From NCBI GenBank assembly GCA_013359255.1, contig JABWCF010000011.1, positions 1 through 64,000 of the forward strand: a stretch of 64,000 nucleotides of DNA. Reading direction: 5' to 3'. Below are positions 54,764-64,000 of the stretch, in pieces (within the stretch, counting starts at the first letter, position 1; the number at the start of each line of letters is the position of its first letter). The position numbers and the translations under genes were made by a program. The notes beneath the pieces were generated by a model. The model searched no databases, had not been told where the DNA came from, and saw only the letters and a program-made list of their open reading frames with translations. The DNA is from Flavobacteriales bacterium. Its GTDB lineage: Bacteria; Bacteroidota; Bacteroidia; Flavobacteriales_E; Vicingaceae.

Positions 54764-55761
54764 AACCTTGGGCAATTAGAAATTGGATTTGGATTTATTT
54801 TTCGGGGTATGTAAGTTAGTGAAATTTCAAAACCTCCTCTGCTGTCGGTATAGGGCTTTAATGACGATGTGTTTATGTCGTAGCTAATCCTTCCTGTATA
54901 GGCGCCTACTCTAATACCAGCTTCAATTACGGCAGCATCTTTGGATCGGAAAGTAGGGCCAAATATTAAATATGTATCGCTATTTTTAAGATAATAATGA
55001 CCTATAATGCTGTACAAAAGTTCTTTTGCATTGGTTTGATACATATTAAGAATCTTAGGTATCACTTGTATTCTTTCATTAATATTTACTTTGGTTCCTA
55101 ATTGTAACACATGCCGCATAGGTATTTTATTACTGGTATTGTAAAATGTTTCCTTGGGCTCTGTTAAATGATATGTGGTAAATCCAACAAACGGATTAAT
55201 ACGACTTTGTTCGTTCGCATAATAATACAACAACCCTGCATTTACCCCATGAATTATAAAACTTGCACCTCCTAAATTTTCTCCGCTAGGAATAGCCTGA
55301 TCAAATGTCCCCCCTCCAAAGGGTGTGTATTGTGAGGCAAAGTATAACTTCTCTTCGTTTATGCTTTTTTGTATAATACCAGCCTGAAGGCCAAGTGAAA
55401 TATGATGAACTTTATTTTTATCGACAGCAAAATCGTATGCTCCGTTTAGCATAACGCTTAATACGTTATATAAACCGGCACCGGCTCTATTATTCATAAC
55501 CATTGCACCCACCGCCCACTTTTTATTTTTAAGAGGCATATCAAAGGCTAATGCAGCTGTGGTAAAAGGCTTTGTTGCAATTGCAGACCATTGTGTTCGG
55601 TAATGCCCATGCAATCTAAATTCACCATTAAACTTACCTGCCAGTGCGGGGTTAAAATACATCGCGTTTGCATCGAATTGCGAAAGGTGAAAATCTTGTG
55701 ATTTTATTTCTGCACATATGCAGAATACCGCAAACAAACTAATTAAAACTGTCTTTCTCAT
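54760..55761 (-). CDS. PorP/SprF family T9SS outer membrane protein
   Basis: 333 residues with a signal peptide (VLISLFAVFCICAEIKSQ) and the PorP/SprF start DFHLSQFDANAMYFNPALAGKFNGEFRLH in sections. A beta-barrel pattern follows, with RAGAGLYNVLSVMLNGAYDF and FVGFTTYHLTEP. These proteins anchor or export a partner type B substrate, usually the adhesin encoded just upstream, as here (13 bases). Its end overlaps the PorE-like start. Confidence 0.93.
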   Translation of the reverse strand: MRKTVLISLFAVFCICAEIKSQDFHLSQFDANAMYFNPALAGKFNGEFRLHGHYRTQWSAIATKPFTTAALAFDMPLKNKKWAVGAMVMNNRAGAGLYNVLSVMLNGAYDFAVDKNKVHHISLGLQAGIIQKSINEEKLYFASQYTPFGGGTFDQAIPSGENLGGASFIIHGVNAGLLYYYANEQSRINPFVGFTTYHLTEPKETFYNTSNKIPMRHVLQLGTKVNINERIQVIPKILNMYQTNAKELLYSIIGHYYLKNSDTYLIFGPTFRSKDAAVIEAGIRVGAYTGRISYDINTSSLKPYTDSRGGFEISLTYIPRKINPNPISNCPRL

Positions 55762-55774
55762 TCTTCTCTTTTCT

Positions 55775-58700
55775 TTATCTTAAAAGGGTTACATCTCCTT
55801 TTATTTCGTGTTTAACATCATCAAGCGTAGTGGCTTTTACGGTGTAAACGTATACCCCAAGAGGCTGATCTACTCCTTTTCGTTTCCCATCCCAACCGTA
55901 TTTTTGGTCGTTAGATGTAAAAATTAATTCGCCCCAGTTATTGTATATATTAAACTCTAACTCTTTGAAAGGGCCTCCTAAAACGTATAGAATATCATTA
56001 ACTCCATCTCCGTTTGGCGAGAAAGCATTTGGCACACTTGGAGGCATAAATACGATTACCTCTTTGCATACACTATCTTCACAACCGGCTACATCGGTAA
56101 CACGAAGACAAACGGTAAAATTACCCGAAGAAGCATAACCGTATTGGGGATTTTGTTCATTTGAAGTTCCTGTATTATCGCCAAAATTCCAAAACCAAGC
56201 CATAATATCATCGTACGATTTATCGGTAAACGAGAATTTTTCAAAGACTTTAACCGATGCCGGAGAACTTTCAAAATCTGCAACCGGAGGGGGGTTGATA
56301 AAAATGGTTTTTGTGATAGTATCCGAACATCCATGAATAGAAGTTACTATAAGTGTTACGGTATATGTTCCCGAATTAGCATAAGTATGTATAGGATTTT
56401 GACTGGTAGAATTACTTCCATCTCCAAATGTCCAATACCATGAAGCAATTGAGCCACTTCCTATGGTAGTACTGTCAATAAATTGGCTTTCCACATCAAC
56501 ACAAATACCGTCTAAACCAAAATTTGCGTTTGGAAACGGATACACCTCTACTTGCTTGGTTATGCTATCTACACAACCATTGCTTGATGTAACAATAAGT
56601 GTAACATTATAGACTCCTGAACCACCATAAAGATGGAAAGGATTCTGTATATTACTAGTGTTTCCATCGCCAAAATTCCAACTCCATCCTACAATAGGAG
56701 CAGAAGACGTTGTGCTATCGGAGAAAAATAAAGAATCTCTAGGACATACACTTATAAAACTGAAATCGGCAACAGGCGGTGGTATTAGTAATATGGTCAC
56801 TGAATCAACTTGTGCCTTGCAACCTCCATTTCCGGTAGAGGTAAAATACAAAGTAACATAACCATTTGTATTGTCGTTCGGGCCTGCCACATAATTGGTT
56901 ATAAGCAAACTGTCATCGGGGGTAAAATAGCCATCTCCGTTGGTAGACCAATAACCTGCTCCTGTAGTTGAAGTAGCACTAATGGGAATAAGTTGCGTTC
57001 CGGCACAAGCTGTATCTCCCGATAAAATATTAACTGAAGGAGTGGAAGAGAAATATATAAATAGAGTATCGGCATCGGGTATGCAATTTCCATTTCCTAT
57101 AGAATTAAGTATAAGCATTACCCAACCGGCAGTTGTATCAGCTGAGCTTGGCATATAAAATCCGTTTAAAGCAAAAGAGTTTGGCAAAAAATAACCTGTT
57201 CCGCTGGTACTCCATTGCCCTCCGGTAGCCGTAACCACTGTGCCGCTGATAGGAATATTTGTAGAATCCTTACATACAAATAAATCAGGACCCACAGTTA
57301 CTTCAATTCCTGTGGTGTAATTTATTATTACTGTATCGGAATGCCCTGGACAAAAACCATTTTGGGTTGTAAACAAAATGAGTTGTGCAAATCCATTAGA
57401 CAATTCACCGGGAGTAGGGTCGTATCCTGCATTTAATGTAGTATTATTAGGAATAAATGTTCCCGCTCCCTGCCATATTCCACCGCCACAATTTTGCACC
57501 GAACCATTTAAGTTTATGATAGGGTTGCTAATACATGAGAAGGTATCAATACCTGCATTTGCCTTTGGCATTGCCTGAATAAACATATTTTTAGTAACTG
57601 TATCAACACAACCATCGGTATTAGAAACAATTAAAGTTACATTATAAGTTCCTCCTGTATTCCAAGCGTTAGTAGGGTTTTGTAAATTACTTGTATTTCC
57701 ATTTCCAAAATTCCACTGCCAAGTGTTTATTGAACTACCCGGTGCTGTTGTGGATGCATCTAAAAACTGTTCTATGGTATTAACACATGTTGAATCGCTA
57801 TACGTAAAATCGGCATTTGCCCACGAAAGCGTAATGGTTTTATAAACCGTATCGGCACAAGGCGTACCATATTGTGCAATAAGCATAATGGTATACGTTC
57901 CTAAGCTGGGATAAGTATGTGTTGGATTTATTTGCGTTGAAGGAGGAGAACCATCTCCAAAATCCCAATAAAAACTATTATTGTTTAAAGGTACACTTTG
58001 ATTATCGAACTGAATAGTGGTTCCGGCACAAGCATTAACAGGGCCAATATCTGCAATAGGAATAGGCGGACAGTTTACCACGTTGAATTGGAAATCTCGA
58101 TAAATTGTATTTAATAATTGGCCATTTCGGTATTCGGTGCACTTTACACCAACAACAAACTGCCCCAAAATTGGAGGCACCCCAAAAAACACACCCGTTT
58201 GTGGGTCTATACCAAAATTTCCCATTTGAGCAGGATCTAAAGGATCTAAATAAGAGTATGCTCCTGCATAGTTTACCAAAGGAAATGTAGGGAAATTTGG
58301 CCAAGGTCCCCAAGTTGGCCCTTGTTGAAAGGGACGATATAATGAATACACTAAAGAATCTCCGTCTTTGTCAGTTGCTCCATGGTCAAAGGTGAGTTGT
58401 TGTCCTTGACAAATGAATACCGGTGTATAGTTTTTCCATTGCGGGCTACTGTTGGTTAAATAGATGTTGTTGTCAGGAATGTAAGCATAAAAACTTTCTG
58501 TTTGACTAAGAGGATTGGTAAGATTTGTAATGGTACCATTTCTACAACAAAACCCATAATATAAGTGATAGCCTCCTGGATTAGGCGGCAAATTATTTAC
58601 AATTTTTGTATAAATCGCTTCCTGAACACAAATTCCAGGATTAAAGGCACAGGTATCAATTGGAGGATCTAAGATATAAGTACTGGTGAGTGGAATACTA

Positions 58701-58945
58701 ACATTTTTAGTTGGGGAAAATGTATTACCATTTAATCCATTTCTTACTTCAACTGTTAATGGATTTGGAAAAGCTGCATTACCAGGCTTACAGTCTCTGT
58801 ACAACTTTACAGTAATTCTATAGGTAGCTCCAGAAATATGCTCATAGGTTAACGATCCCCCCACGATATGAGTTGCACTAACAAATGCAGGAACAGTAAG
58901 GAGTAATAATAAAATTTTTAATCGCCAATTTGTAAGTATCTTCAT
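55775..58945 (-). CDS. PKD-repeat surface adhesin with gliding-motility (T9SS type B) sorting domain
   Basis: 1056 residues from the ATG at 58945; a TTG three codons earlier is less likely. A signal peptide is followed by a Cys-rich N-terminal domain (GGSLTYEH ... KLYRDCKPG ... YYGFCCRNG ... DHGATDKDGDSLVYSLYRP), shared with the adhesin at 21309. There are five PKD domains (e.g. WQWNFGNGNTSNLQNPTN, WSWNFGDGNTSNIQNPFHLY) and three related middle repeats (ATGGQWSTSGTGYF type). The C-terminus is the type B sorting domain (VPNAFSPNGDGVNDILYV ... NNWGELIFTSNDQKYGWDG). It heads the PorP/PorE operon and is presumably its cargo. Confidence 0.92.
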   Translation of the reverse strand: MKILTNWRLKILLLLLTVPAFVSATHIVGGSLTYEHISGATYRITVKLYRDCKPGNAAFPNPLTVEVRNGLNGNTFSPTKNVSIPLTSTYILDPPIDTCAFNPGICVQEAIYTKIVNNLPPNPGGYHLYYGFCCRNGTITNLTNPLSQTESFYAYIPDNNIYLTNSSPQWKNYTPVFICQGQQLTFDHGATDKDGDSLVYSLYRPFQQGPTWGPWPNFPTFPLVNYAGAYSYLDPLDPAQMGNFGIDPQTGVFFGVPPILGQFVVGVKCTEYRNGQLLNTIYRDFQFNVVNCPPIPIADIGPVNACAGTTIQFDNQSVPLNNNSFYWDFGDGSPPSTQINPTHTYPSLGTYTIMLIAQYGTPCADTVYKTITLSWANADFTYSDSTCVNTIEQFLDASTTAPGSSINTWQWNFGNGNTSNLQNPTNAWNTGGTYNVTLIVSNTDGCVDTVTKNMFIQAMPKANAGIDTFSCISNPIINLNGSVQNCGGGIWQGAGTFIPNNTTLNAGYDPTPGELSNGFAQLILFTTQNGFCPGHSDTVIINYTTGIEVTVGPDLFVCKDSTNIPISGTVVTATGGQWSTSGTGYFLPNSFALNGFYMPSSADTTAGWVMLILNSIGNGNCIPDADTLFIYFSSTPSVNILSGDTACAGTQLIPISATSTTGAGYWSTNGDGYFTPDDSLLITNYVAGPNDNTNGYVTLYFTSTGNGGCKAQVDSVTILLIPPPVADFSFISVCPRDSLFFSDSTTSSAPIVGWSWNFGDGNTSNIQNPFHLYGGSGVYNVTLIVTSSNGCVDSITKQVEVYPFPNANFGLDGICVDVESQFIDSTTIGSGSIASWYWTFGDGSNSTSQNPIHTYANSGTYTVTLIVTSIHGCSDTITKTIFINPPPVADFESSPASVKVFEKFSFTDKSYDDIMAWFWNFGDNTGTSNEQNPQYGYASSGNFTVCLRVTDVAGCEDSVCKEVIVFMPPSVPNAFSPNGDGVNDILYVLGGPFKELEFNIYNNWGELIFTSNDQKYGWDGKRKGVDQPLGVYVYTVKATTLDDVKHEIKGDVTLLR

Positions 58946-59120
58946 AATGGACAAAAATTTAAGACGGTAAATTTATAAAATAATATAGAAACAGCATCAT
59001 ACATCGAAAAAAAATAAGCCTTAATCTTAAAAAATGTGGCTTTTGTTTGTTTTATATTATGCTTTGTTATTACATTTGGAAATTGAAGACTAATGTAATA
59101 CAAATTTCGTTGCACGAATT

Positions 59121-61670
59121 ATGAATAGTTTAAGGTTAAAATTTTTAGGTCTCGGGGTCTTTTTTTCGGTTATTCTGAATGCCCAAATCAATGTATTATG
59201 GGATGCACAGTATACTAGTTCCGGTTTAAATCAGGATATTGCATCTATTGTTAAATTAGACGGCTCAGGAAATGTTTTTGTTTCGGGTACCTCTTTCCAA
59301 ACGGGTTCTAATAGTTATGACATTGTTACCGTAAAGTACGATAACAATGGTTTTCAAATAGGCTCTCCGGCTATTTTTAATGGTTCTGGAAACGGGATTG
59401 ATGAAGTGAGAGACCTCGCTATCGACAATTTGGGAAATGTGTACATTACAGGATTAACAACAGCAACAGGAGGTAATGTAAATTATATTACTATAAAATA
59501 TAACAACTCGCTAGCCCAACAATGGGCGGTACAACATAATGGACCCTTGGCGGGTTCATACGATGAAGCGTATGCTATTGCAGTTGATAATGCAGGATTT
59601 GTTTATGTAACCGGAGGCTCCGATTTCGTTGCTGCAGGAAGTGATTATTATACGATTAAGTACGATGCTTCGAATGGAAACATTGTTTGGGGTGTTCAGC
59701 ACAATGGCGTATCTAACAATATTGATGCAGCTACAGCTATAGCAATTGATGCAAGCGGAAATGTATATGTTACCGGACGAAGTTTTCAAACCGGACAAGA
59801 CTTAAATTACAGAACTATTATGTACAACAGTAGCGGAGTGCAGCAATGGGCTACTTCTTACAATGGCCCTGTGAACAGTTTTGATAGCCCTACAAAAGTT
59901 AAGGTAGATGGCTCCGGAAATGTGTATGTTACCGGATTTAGTTATGGAGGCCAGTTATTGGATAATGATTATGCCACTATAAAGTATAACAACTCGGGTG
60001 TACAACAGTGGGCAGAAAGGTACAATGGACCACTAAGTGAAGAAGATAATGCCTACGATTTAACTGTTGATAATAACGGGAACGTATACGTAACCGGCAG
60101 AAGTAAAGGAGTTGGAAACGGACAAAATATTACCACCATTAAGTATGGTTCCAATGGAGGTTCTCCAAAATGGTTAAATACATACAACGGCCCGGGAAAT
60201 GGTTTTGACGAAGGCAGAAACATAATGCTAGGAAACAGTGGTGCCTTGTACGTAAATGGAACCTCTGCCATATCTGGAACCAATAACGATTATATAACAT
60301 TAAAGTATGATACTTCAAATGGAAATATCGTTTGGGAAGCACGCTACAACGGCCCTGCCAATGATGCAGACCAAGCTTACTCTATGGACTTAGATGCAAA
60401 CGAAAATATATATGTTACAGGGGGAAGCAAGTTTCCGGGAAACGGATTTGATTTTAATACCATAAAATGGTGCCAGTTTGAAACCTCTGCGGGACAAGAT
60501 ACTGCTATTTGCGTAGGCGACAGTATTCAATTGAATGCGATTGGAGGTATTAGCTATTCTTGGTCTCCCTCTTTAGGACTTAGTTGCACAACCTGTCCTA
60601 ATCCATGGGCAAAACCATTAGTAACTACTATGTATGTACTCACTTCAACGAATAATTCAGGATGCACCGATAACGATACCATTACCATCACCGTAAATTC
60701 GCTTCCAATCAACAGTATTGTAGCCAATGGGCCTACTACATTCTGCCAAGGCGGTTCTGTAACACTTACCGGGCCTAATAATATGAACTGGTTGTGGCTG
60801 CCTACAAACGAAACAACACAATCTATCTTAGTATCCACTTCGGGTACTTATACCCTTATTGTAACAAACATTAATAATTGCTCTGCTTCTGCACAACAAA
60901 CAGTAACAGTAAACCCTCTACCCAATGTAGATGCAGGTCTTGACACGAATGTGTGCTACAATTCTAATATTCAATTAAATGCAACAGGAGCCTCTAATTA
61001 TATTTGGACTCCAGCTTTAGGCTTAAGTTGCACTAATTGCCCTAATCCATTGGCCGGACCTTTAAACAGCACCAAATATTTTGTTACAGGAACGGATAAC
61101 AACAACTGCTCTAAAATGGACTCGGTATATGTAACCGTAAAAGTTACACCTACTTCCAGTTTCTTAAAAACAAGTGACACGCTTTGTTTAGATATAAATC
61201 CCAACTTAGGCTTGTTGAACACTAGTTTGAACAGCACCTCTAGAATATGGTATTTTGGAGACGGAAACTCTTCAACCTCGTTAAATGCAAACCATACTTA
61301 TTCTTCTATTGGCACTTTTATTATTACGCTTGTAGCTATAAACGCAACATGTTCCGATACAGCAATAGACTCTGTTCTAGTAAAAAATTGCCTGAGTGCC
61401 ATTGGCGAAAATTCTCTTTTTTCTGATTTAACTGTTTACCCAAATCCAAGTCAGGGCTTAATTACGATTCAATTTACCGCAAAAGATAATTATCCTACTT
61501 TAGTAGAAATTGCTGACATTACCGGAAGAATAGTTTTTACACAATCGTATTCTCCTATGCACTTTAAGATGCATACTAATATAGACTTATCTGATTTTAA
61601 TCGAGGCTTGTATTTTATTATTTTATCTACAAAAGAAGGAAAGATGGTAGAAAAAATTATAATTAAATAA
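59121..61670 (+). CDS. Secreted beta-propeller (SBBP-type repeats) protein with T9SS type A sorting domain
   Basis: 849 residues with a signal peptide (LRLKFLGLGVFFSVILNAQ). Eight repeats of about 52 residues (residues 25-450) have the pattern GNVYVTGxSF ... DYxTIKYNxSGxQQWA ... YNGP. Two Ig-like segments follow with a repeated CTTCPNP/CTNCPNP motif, then a PKD-like domain (WYFGDGNSSTSLNANHTY). The type A sorting domain closes it (LTVYPNPSQGLITIQ ... IADITGRIVFTQ ... RGLYFIILSTKEGKMVEK). The molecular role is unknown. It is divergent from the PKD adhesin operon. Confidence 0.9.
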   Translation: MNSLRLKFLGLGVFFSVILNAQINVLWDAQYTSSGLNQDIASIVKLDGSGNVFVSGTSFQTGSNSYDIVTVKYDNNGFQIGSPAIFNGSGNGIDEVRDLAIDNLGNVYITGLTTATGGNVNYITIKYNNSLAQQWAVQHNGPLAGSYDEAYAIAVDNAGFVYVTGGSDFVAAGSDYYTIKYDASNGNIVWGVQHNGVSNNIDAATAIAIDASGNVYVTGRSFQTGQDLNYRTIMYNSSGVQQWATSYNGPVNSFDSPTKVKVDGSGNVYVTGFSYGGQLLDNDYATIKYNNSGVQQWAERYNGPLSEEDNAYDLTVDNNGNVYVTGRSKGVGNGQNITTIKYGSNGGSPKWLNTYNGPGNGFDEGRNIMLGNSGALYVNGTSAISGTNNDYITLKYDTSNGNIVWEARYNGPANDADQAYSMDLDANENIYVTGGSKFPGNGFDFNTIKWCQFETSAGQDTAICVGDSIQLNAIGGISYSWSPSLGLSCTTCPNPWAKPLVTTMYVLTSTNNSGCTDNDTITITVNSLPINSIVANGPTTFCQGGSVTLTGPNNMNWLWLPTNETTQSILVSTSGTYTLIVTNINNCSASAQQTVTVNPLPNVDAGLDTNVCYNSNIQLNATGASNYIWTPALGLSCTNCPNPLAGPLNSTKYFVTGTDNNNCSKMDSVYVTVKVTPTSSFLKTSDTLCLDINPNLGLLNTSLNSTSRIWYFGDGNSSTSLNANHTYSSIGTFIITLVAINATCSDTAIDSVLVKNCLSAIGENSLFSDLTVYPNPSQGLITIQFTAKDNYPTLVEIADITGRIVFTQSYSPMHFKMHTNIDLSDFNRGLYFIILSTKEGKMVEKIIIK

Positions 61671-61776
61671 ACATTTCAATTGTACAAAACAAACTAAAAT
61701 TCTTGTTTAAAAAATCGACACTCCTAATTTTAGAAAATTTTATTTAACATCTACAAACCCTAAAAACACTACCACT

Positions 61777-62925
61777 ATGAAAAGACTATTACTCTTTGCC
61801 TTTTTAACATCAACGCTTGGCACTTTTTCGCAATCAACCAGAACAACTGTTTCCAATGGAAATGCAACCAATCCTCTTATTTGGGATTGCACTTGTTTAC
61901 CTCAACCCGGAGAACATTTAGTAATTAACCACAACGTGGTTCTAGATGTAAATTGGGTGTATTTTTCAGGCTCACTTACCATTAATCAGGGAGCTTCTCT
62001 TACTCAGGATTTAACCACCAGAAATGTTTCGGTGTGGGGTACAGGAGTGCTAAACAATAAAGGTACTTTAACTATAAGAAATCTATTATTAGCTAGTAGC
62101 AGTACGCTTTCTAACACTGGAACAATAGGCGTTACCGCCAATTTACTTGTTACAACCGGTTCCACTTTTTCAAATTCCTCATTAATTAATATTTCCGATA
62201 CTCTCGGAATTCAAGGAACTATAAACAACAATGCAGGGACCATTAATGTGGCTACATTTTTAAATACCGGAACGTATAATAACAATACCAATGGCAACTT
62301 GTATGTTTCGTCAATAATATACACCAATGGCACATTTAACAACAATGGTTGGGTTACCGTTAATCTTCATTTTTTAAATTCTGAAGATGCGACAAATAAT
62401 ATGATTATGGATATTAAACAAGATTTTTATAATGGAGACAGTTTAATGAATACTGCTGAATTTATTAACAATGGATTGGTATCTGTAGGAAACAATTGGT
62501 ATAACTCTGAAGATGTTACCGGAACAGGTCAATTTTGCATTGCAAACTATACGGCCAACTCGGGAAACATTACCGGAACACTTGACTTTTGTGATAAAAC
62601 CGGTGGAAATATTGATGCCAATTCCGGCACAATAGCCGGAACAGTTACTTACTGCAATACCAATTGTAATGTAGGTGAAATAGAATTAGAAAAACAAACA
62701 GAAGTTCAGATTTACCCTAATCCCTTCGAAAAACAATTGAATATCTTAATTAATGAATCCGGAAACTTCTCCGCTCGGATATTTGATATTACCGGACAAG
62801 AATTATTTTATACTCCGATACAAAACGGAACAAATACGCTAACAGTAGAATTAAGCACAGGTATTTATTTCTGTAAAATATACAAAAACGGACAAGTTTA
62901 TATTGTATCTAAACTTGTGAAATAA
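61777..62925 (+). CDS. Secreted beta-helix-like protein with T9SS type A sorting domain
   Basis: 382 residues with a signal peptide (RLLLFAFLTSTLGTFSQ). The middle (about 50-300) is rich in Asn, Thr and Gly with short repeats (NNKGTLTIRN, SNTGTIGVTANL, NNNGWVTVNLHF) typical of a right-handed beta-helix. The last 75 residues are a type A sorting domain (VQIYPNPFEKQLNILI ... RIFDITGQELFYTPI ... TGIYFCKIYKNGQ). No catalytic motif is seen. It follows the SBBP-repeat gene by about 106 bases. Confidence 0.87.
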   Translation: MKRLLLFAFLTSTLGTFSQSTRTTVSNGNATNPLIWDCTCLPQPGEHLVINHNVVLDVNWVYFSGSLTINQGASLTQDLTTRNVSVWGTGVLNNKGTLTIRNLLLASSSTLSNTGTIGVTANLLVTTGSTFSNSSLINISDTLGIQGTINNNAGTINVATFLNTGTYNNNTNGNLYVSSIIYTNGTFNNNGWVTVNLHFLNSEDATNNMIMDIKQDFYNGDSLMNTAEFINNGLVSVGNNWYNSEDVTGTGQFCIANYTANSGNITGTLDFCDKTGGNIDANSGTIAGTVTYCNTNCNVGEIELEKQTEVQIYPNPFEKQLNILINESGNFSARIFDITGQELFYTPIQNGTNTLTVELSTGIYFCKIYKNGQVYIVSKLVK

Positions 62926-62940
62926 TAAATTATTTATTTC

Positions 62941-64000
62941 TTATATGCTTTGAGAACCCAGTAGTAATACTGGGTTCTCTATTAACCGCTTAAATGTATT
63001 TAAAAATTCTGATCCGGTTGCACCGTCAACCACCCTATGGTCGCACGATAAAGTTACTTTCATTACATTTCCGGGAACAACTGCTCCACTCTTAACCACC
63101 GGTTTTTGCTTTATGCCGCCTACGGCCAAAATGCACGCATCGGGAGGGTTTATAATAGCCGTAAACTCTTCTATTCCATACATACCTAAGTTGGAAATAG
63201 TAAAAGTATTTCCTTCCCAATCTTTAGGTTGTAATTGTTTTTGCTTTGCTTTTTCGGCCAACTGCTTAACTTCTTCTGCTATTTGACTCAATGTTTTTCC
63301 ATCGGAAAAACGTATTACGGGTACAAGTAAGCCATCGGTTACCGCAACCGCCACGCCTATATGAATATGATTATTTCTTCTTATTCTATCTCCCAACCAA
63401 GAAGAATTTACATTCGGGTGTTGACGCAAAGCTGCTGCTGTGGCTTTAATAACAAAATCGTTGAAGGATATTTTAATATGGTTTGTCTCATTGATAATCT
63501 TACGGGCTTCTATAACTCCGTCCATATCTACCTCTATAGTAAGGTAAAAATGGGGAGAAGAAAATTTGCTTTCAGAAAGTCTTTTGGCAATGGTTTTTCG
63601 CATTTGCGAAACCTCTTCTTCTACATAACTTTCGGTACTCGCATAAAAAGAAGTAGCATTTCCTCCCGAAAAACTATCTATGTCTCGTTTTACTATTCTA
63701 CCAGCCTCTCCACTACCTTTTACAAAAGATATATTTAATCCTTTTTCGGCAGCTAGTTTTCTTGCCAGTGGCGAGGCTTTATATTTTCCACTCGTAGCTA
63801 TTTTAGAACTTGATGTATTATTTTGTGTCGTGAGTAATATTGCAGGAGTAGAAGTATTTTTTTCTTTATTCTCAGGAACTGGCTGTTTTTCAATTTTCGT
63901 TTCTGAAACAACTTCTTTTTGAGAGTTTGCAACAAGAAGCGAAGTTACATCCTCTCCTTTTTCACCCAACACTGCCAGAATCGAATCTACAGCCGCTTTA
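62941..64000 (-). CDS. pdhC: Pyruvate dehydrogenase E2 (dihydrolipoamide acetyltransferase), 5' end outside window
   Basis: The frame is open to the window edge, so the gene starts beyond 64000; the TTG at 63972 is not the real start. The first visible residues (AAVDSILAVLGEKGEDVTSLL) are the end of a lipoyl domain. A linker rich in Lys, Val and Ser, the peripheral subunit-binding domain (ASPLARKLAAEKGLNISFV ... GRIVKRDIDSF) and the catalytic domain with DHRVVDGATGSEFL near the C-terminus follow. It moves acetyl groups to CoA. A branched-chain or 2-oxoglutarate E2 is possible, but the sequence looks most like the pyruvate type. Confidence 0.88.
   Translation of the reverse strand, partial: KAAVDSILAVLGEKGEDVTSLLVANSQKEVVSETKIEKQPVPENKEKNTSTPAILLTTQNNTSSSKIATSGKYKASPLARKLAAEKGLNISFVKGSGEAGRIVKRDIDSFSGGNATSFYASTESYVEEEVSQMRKTIAKRLSESKFSSPHFYLTIEVDMDGVIEARKIINETNHIKISFNDFVIKATAAALRQHPNVNSSWLGDRIRRNNHIHIGVAVAVTDGLLVPVIRFSDGKTLSQIAEEVKQLAEKAKQKQLQPKDWEGNTFTISNLGMYGIEEFTAIINPPDACILAVGGIKQKPVVKSGAVVPGNVMKVTLSCDHRVVDGATGSEFLNTFKRLIENPVLLLGSQSI

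Noticed and set aside
59276-60470. Approximate tandem DNA repeats of about 156 bases
   Set aside because: They are explained by the eight protein-level propeller repeats of the secreted protein; no separate repeat element is needed.

Overview
The window is AT-rich DNA from a member of the Bacteroidota. The evidence is type IX secretion (T9SS) sorting domains of both kinds, PorP/SprF-like and PorE-like proteins, SprB repeats, and many copies of the Bacteroidota -7 promoter motif TAnnTTTG. Shine-Dalgarno sequences are mostly weak or absent, and most genes fit the codon pattern of their neighbours. The gene content suggests a free-living aerobic or microaerobic heterotroph with c-type cytochromes, futalosine-type menaquinone synthesis and aerobic phenylacetate catabolism. 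I see no insertion sequence, prophage, CRISPR array or restriction system. No genus can be named from the sequence alone.

Layout. 1-5150: a partial secreted protein, an MsbA-like ABC exporter, two glycosyltransferases and a DUF4199 membrane protein. 5219-5314: the small SRP RNA. 5328-9766: a cytochrome c maturation operon, ccmB-C-D-E-F, read right to left. 9816-13170: a glutathione peroxidase, two T9SS substrates each broken by a frameshift in a poly-G run, and the 3' remnant of a second glutathione peroxidase. 13302-16001: a TonB-dependent receptor. 16011-20477: fabD, a zinc peptidase, folE and queD on the minus strand, then mqnB and mqnD divergently. 20474-26030: a beta-barrel candidate, a 1260-residue SprB-repeat adhesin and a SPOR-like protein. 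26263-29860: universal stress protein, carbonic anhydrase, SulP transporter and a small unknown. 29935-34446: the phenylacetyl-CoA epoxidase genes paaABCD with paaG on the minus strand and paaE divergent. 34456-39581: a beta-CASP nuclease-like protein, a small unknown, a frameshifted RCC1-repeat T9SS substrate, a trans-sulfuration enzyme and a DUF2147 protein. 39588-42097: der, era, initiator tRNA and tRNA-Arg. 42124-52534: a cytochrome c, a flavin reductase-like protein, two SurA-like chaperones, MoxR, YchF, a SpoIIE-type phosphatase, DUF423 and a saccharopine dehydrogenase. 52625-58945: a PorE/PorP/PKD-adhesin operon. 59121-62925: two more T9SS substrates. 62941-64000: a partial dihydrolipoamide acyltransferase.

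The most unusual signal concerns surface proteins. Three T9SS substrates (10498-11981, 12008-12911, 36168-37875) are each interrupted at a run of G on the coding strand, of 6, 7 and 9 bases. Changing each run by one base restores one continuous protein, and each frameshift removes the C-terminal sorting domain needed for export. The two longest poly-G runs I found in the window are both at such breaks. This fits either slipped-strand phase variation of exported proteins or homopolymer errors in the assembly, and the sequence alone cannot decide. Other points of interest are the CxxxY form of CcmE in a locus without ccmA, ccmG or ccmH, a duplicated 34-base leader-plus-start block in front of the SprB adhesin and the SPOR gene, and a terminator whose U-tract contains the -7 box of the next tRNA gene.
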